From NCBI GenBank assembly GCA_001564255.1, contig LKNC01000089.1, forward strand, positions 1 to 9,283: DNA of 9,283 nucleotides, written 5' to 3'. The notes under the pieces were generated by a model. The model did no database searches, was not told the DNA's origin, and saw nothing but the letters and a program-made list of their open reading frames with translations. The translations under genes were made by a program, and so were the position numbers. Shown one piece after another: positions 6,948 through 9,283 of this stretch (positions within the stretch are counted from its first letter, which is position 1; every line of letters begins with the position of its first letter). This DNA is from Natrialbaceae archaeon Tc-Br11_E2g1. GTDB taxonomy: Archaea > Halobacteriota > Halobacteria > Halobacteriales > Natrialbaceae.

Positions 6948-9134
6948 ATGAGTGTCGAGGAGACCCGGCCGGACGTCATCTCCCGCGATCAGTACGAAGC
7001 GCTCCTCGACGCCGCAGCGACCTACCGCGAAGCGCTGGCCGTTCGTCTCGCCGGCGAGGTCGGTCTCCGCCCCGCGGAACTCGCCCGTATCCGCCCCGGA
7101 GACGTCAGACGGGTAGAGGTCGATCCCCTTCGATACGTACTCGCGGTCCCGACGGCCGACGGGAGCGGAACCGACCGCACCGCGTACCTCCCGACCGCCG
7201 TCGAACGGGAGCTACGACGGTACGTCCGGTCTAACGGGATCGACGACGACCGACCCGTCTTCGACGTGACGGCCCGTCGGCTCCAGATGCTCATCGCGGA
7301 GGTGGCGAGCCGTGGGGGCGAACTCCACGCCGACCCGACCCTGGCGGACGTCTCGAGTAGCGACCTCAGACGGTTTTTCGCCCACACCAGCCTGGTCGAC
7401 CACGAGGTAAACCCGCGCGTGGTGAAAGCCGTCGGCGGCTGGCGTAGCTTCGAGGGCCTCGAACCGTACCTGCCCGAACCCGACGAGGAGACGATCGTCG
7501 AGGCGTTCGAAGCCGTCGAAGGGGACGCCGGGGAAGCCACCGCAGAGGCGACCCCGACGGAGGAAGACAACGTCGCCCGTGCGCTTTTGACGGCCGGCGA
7601 TCGATGTGCACTGATCCGGTTAGACGAGGACGGCTACGTCGACCGCTGGAACCGGAGTGCAGCGACGCTCTTCGGCTACCGCGCCGGGGAGATCGTCGGG
7701 ACCCACATCTCGGTGTTTTACCCCACCGCGGACGTCGACGACGGCGTCCCCGACCGGACGCTGTCGGCAGCGACCGGGGGCTCGAGCGTCGAGAACGAGG
7801 GCGTTCGCGTGCGCAAAGACGGTAGCACCTTCTTCGCAAGCGAGATCCTGACGCCGCTTCGGGACGACCGTGGCCGTCACTGTGGGTTCGGTCTGTTCGT
7901 CTTCGACGCGACGGAACTGTACGACCGGATCGAGTCGGCCCGCGCCGAACGGGACGAACTCGAGCGGACCCTTTCGGTCGCTCGCCTCCACCGGACCGTG
8001 ACCAAGACACTCTTTGAGGCTTCGACCCACGAGGAGATCGACGCGGCCGTCTGTGCCGTCCTCGAAAGCGAGGACGTCTACGACTTCGCCTGGATCGACC
8101 GGGAACCGTTCTCCGGGAGCCGGCCGAACTGCCGCGCGGCGACCGGGATCGAACCCGCGGCAGTCACCGACCTCGTCCCCACGCTCACCGATCCCGACGA
8201 CCCCGAACCCGGGGACAACTCGACGATCACGCTTTCGGTCGATCGGAACGTGGCCGTCGATCTCCCCGACGGTCGGTTCGAGGGAACGATCGCCGCCGTC
8301 CCCCTCGCTTTCGGCGATACTGTCTACAGCACCCTGCGACTCGGGACGACCCGCGAGGGGGCCTTCGACGCCGACGAACGCGAGTGGATCGAGACGATCG
8401 GCCGGCAGGTCGGCTACGGCATCGCCGCCGTCAGACGACGGAACCTCCTTCTCTCTGACTCCCTGGTCGAACTCGAGTTTACCTGTCAGGACAAAAACTC
8501 GTTTTTCGTCGACGCTTCGGCCCGCCTCGAGTGTCGGTTCGAACTCGACTCGTTCGTCCCGATCTCCGAATCGACACACCTCTACTACGTCAACCTCGAG
8601 GGTGCAAAGCCGGCGGAGGTCTTCGAACTGGCCGCGGCGGACTCGGGGATCGAAGACTGGCGGCTGATCGAGAGCTACGAGAACGGCTCCCGCGTCGAGT
8701 TCGTCGTCAACGGCTCCTCGCCGACGCTGACGCTCACCGAGTACGGTGCGACGATCGTCGAAACCGTTGTCGACATTGGTGAAGCGACGATCGTCGCCGA
8801 GTGCGCCGCCGACACCGACCTGCGGACGATCGTCGACGGCCTCCGGGCACGGTTTTCCGACTCCCAGTTGCAGTACAAACGCGAGGTCGAACGGTCGGTC
8901 CAGACCGCCCGGGAGTTCCGGGAGGGCCTCGAGGACCGGCTCACCGATCGCCAGGAGGCGACGTTGCGGGCGGCGTACTTCGGTGGGTACTACGACTGGC
9001 CCCGGGAGAGTACCGCAGAGGAGATCGCCGACGCGATGGACATCTCCTCGCCGACGTTGCACAACCACCTCCGGAAAGCCCAACACGAACTGCTCCGGAC
9101 GTTCTTCGACGATCCGACCGCCGAAGAGGGGTAA
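6948..9134 (+). CDS. Bat-type (bacterio-opsin activator-like) multidomain transcription regulator
   Basis: The 728-residue protein is a cytoplasmic sensor-regulator of the haloarchaeal Bat class. Residues 12-178 resemble the tyrosine recombinase core: GLRPAEL (Arg41), SSDLRRFFAH (Ser138...Arg141), GGW (Trp165) and LEPYL (Tyr174). Residues 206-325 are a PAS domain (DGYVDRWNRSAATLFGY), followed by a short helical linker. Residues 346-497 are GAF-like. Residues 501-655 match the Bat-associated region (VELEFTCQDKNSFF...). Residues 665-722 are an HTH_10 domain (LTDRQEATLRAAYFGGYYDWP, then TAEEIADAMDISSPTLHNHLRKA). Bat in Halobacterium activates bacterio-opsin and related genes, proposed through redox and light input. 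No opsin or carotenoid gene is visible here, so its targets may differ. The ATG at 6948 is preferred over TTG 6918, which overlaps the TATA-like element. Confidence 0.92.
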   Translation: MSVEETRPDVISRDQYEALLDAAATYREALAVRLAGEVGLRPAELARIRPGDVRRVEVDPLRYVLAVPTADGSGTDRTAYLPTAVERELRRYVRSNGIDDDRPVFDVTARRLQMLIAEVASRGGELHADPTLADVSSSDLRRFFAHTSLVDHEVNPRVVKAVGGWRSFEGLEPYLPEPDEETIVEAFEAVEGDAGEATAEATPTEEDNVARALLTAGDRCALIRLDEDGYVDRWNRSAATLFGYRAGEIVGTHISVFYPTADVDDGVPDRTLSAATGGSSVENEGVRVRKDGSTFFASEILTPLRDDRGRHCGFGLFVFDATELYDRIESARAERDELERTLSVARLHRTVTKTLFEASTHEEIDAAVCAVLESEDVYDFAWIDREPFSGSRPNCRAATGIEPAAVTDLVPTLTDPDDPEPGDNSTITLSVDRNVAVDLPDGRFEGTIAAVPLAFGDTVYSTLRLGTTREGAFDADEREWIETIGRQVGYGIAAVRRRNLLLSDSLVELEFTCQDKNSFFVDASARLECRFELDSFVPISESTHLYYVNLEGAKPAEVFELAAADSGIEDWRLIESYENGSRVEFVVNGSSPTLTLTEYGATIVETVVDIGEATIVAECAADTDLRTIVDGLRARFSDSQLQYKREVERSVQTAREFREGLEDRLTDRQEATLRAAYFGGYYDWPRESTAEEIADAMDISSPTLHNHLRKAQHELLRTFFDDPTAEEG

Positions 9135-9147
9135 TCACTGGGGTTGT

Positions 9148-9187
9148 CTAACTGTTACGAAATTCAGTAAGATGTAGTAGTAGTTAG
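9148..9187 (+). terminator. Possible 3' RNA hairpin after the Bat-like gene
   Basis: Thirteen bases past the stop codon, CTAACTGTTAC (9148-9158) can pair in RNA with GTAGTAGTTAG (9177-9187). That gives an 11-pair stem including two G-U pairs and an 18-base loop. No T-tract follows directly, so it may be a 3'-UTR structure rather than a terminator. Confidence 0.35.
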
Positions 9188-9224
9188 TACAGATTCAACG
9201 ACCACTTTCAGTATGGTTGGCGAC

Positions 9225-9232
9225 TATTTTTC
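9225..9232 (+). promoter_or_regulatory. TATA-like element before a gene entering at the right edge
   Basis: TATTTTTC lies in an AT-rich stretch and would start transcription near 9255, just ahead of the ATG at 9263. It could instead act as a T-rich terminator for the upstream regulator gene, or do both. Confidence 0.35.
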
Positions 9233-9262
9233 TTCGTGGTGGTTGTAGTATGGTCTGTCACG

Positions 9263-9283
9263 ATGACCGCGACCATCGGCCTC
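9263..9283 (+). CDS. Possible start of a gene cut by the window edge
   Basis: ATG at 9263 opens MTATIGL, and every codon ends in G or C. That is the haloarchaeal coding pattern, and it begins right where the AT-rich intergenic stretch stops. Seven codons are far too few to identify a family. An alternative ATG at 9250 in another frame has a less biased codon pattern. Confidence 0.3.

Noticed and set aside
6948..7500. Integrase as a sign of a provirus or integrated element
   Set aside because: The integrase-like segment is one domain of a continuous 728-residue regulator. It lacks the N-terminal core-binding region, and no tRNA target or att repeats are present.
7620..9086. 488-codon open frame antisense to the Bat-like gene
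   Set aside because: Same shadow effect; the sense frame carries PAS and HTH_10 motifs, the antisense translation carries none.
9182..9220. Copy of the Halobacterium bop upstream activating sequence
   Set aside because: Only the ACC start and TTGG end can be matched, and the spacing is wrong compared with the consensus as I remember it.

Overview
The window looks like chromosomal DNA from a haloarchaeon. Its GC content is high (roughly two thirds, by eye) with G/C at nearly all third codon positions. The predicted proteins are strongly acidic, promoters are archaeal TATA-type with almost no Shine-Dalgarno sequences, and the family repertoire is haloarchaeal: Bat/HTH_10 regulator, EndA of the two-repeat euryarchaeal type, and a zinc-ribbon protein with a NucS-like N-terminal domain. 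I cannot name the genus. The gene starts given here mostly use the first ATG about 25-28 bases downstream of the centre of a TATA-like hexamer, which implies leaderless or nearly leaderless mRNAs.

Layout. Bases 1-122 (minus) hold the N-terminal part of a tautomerase-superfamily protein, divergent from a small acidic hypothetical gene (212-520, plus). That gene runs tail to tail into endA (497-1534, minus; tRNA-splicing endonuclease) with a 24-base overlap. Upstream of endA on the same strand is a 251-residue protein (1599-2354) with a NucS-N-terminal-like domain followed by two duplicated sets of zinc ribbons and no nuclease domain. Divergent from it is a TrkA/RCK protein (2475-3128, plus), the NAD-binding gating subunit of a K+ transport system, without a transporter gene beside it. 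A 148-base convergent intergenic region with inverted repeats separates trkA from an orphan methyltransferase (3277-4287, minus). The methyltransferase is divergent from a small BsuPI-type proteinase-inhibitor-domain protein (4370-4699, plus).

The right half is an acetate/regulation block. An AMP-forming acetyl-CoA synthetase (4838-6811, plus) is followed 136 bases later by a Bat-type regulator (6948-9134, plus). The regulator reads integrase-like domain, PAS, GAF-like, Bat-specific domain, HTH_10. The promoter regions of both genes carry short dyads and repeats. An AT-rich stretch after the regulator contains a predicted RNA hairpin and a TATA-like element, and the first codons of another gene may begin at 9263.

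How they may work together. endA and the zinc-ribbon gene are probably co-oriented parts of one nucleic-acid-processing unit. acs and the Bat-like gene may form a metabolic gene/regulator pair, but that link rests on adjacency only. No mobile element, CRISPR array, tRNA or rRNA was found. The most notable points are the integrase-fold domain fused to a Bat sensor-regulator, the nested repeats in that gene's promoter, the nuclease-less NucS-like zinc protein, and the X-I-IV ordered methyltransferase with a DVPY motif.
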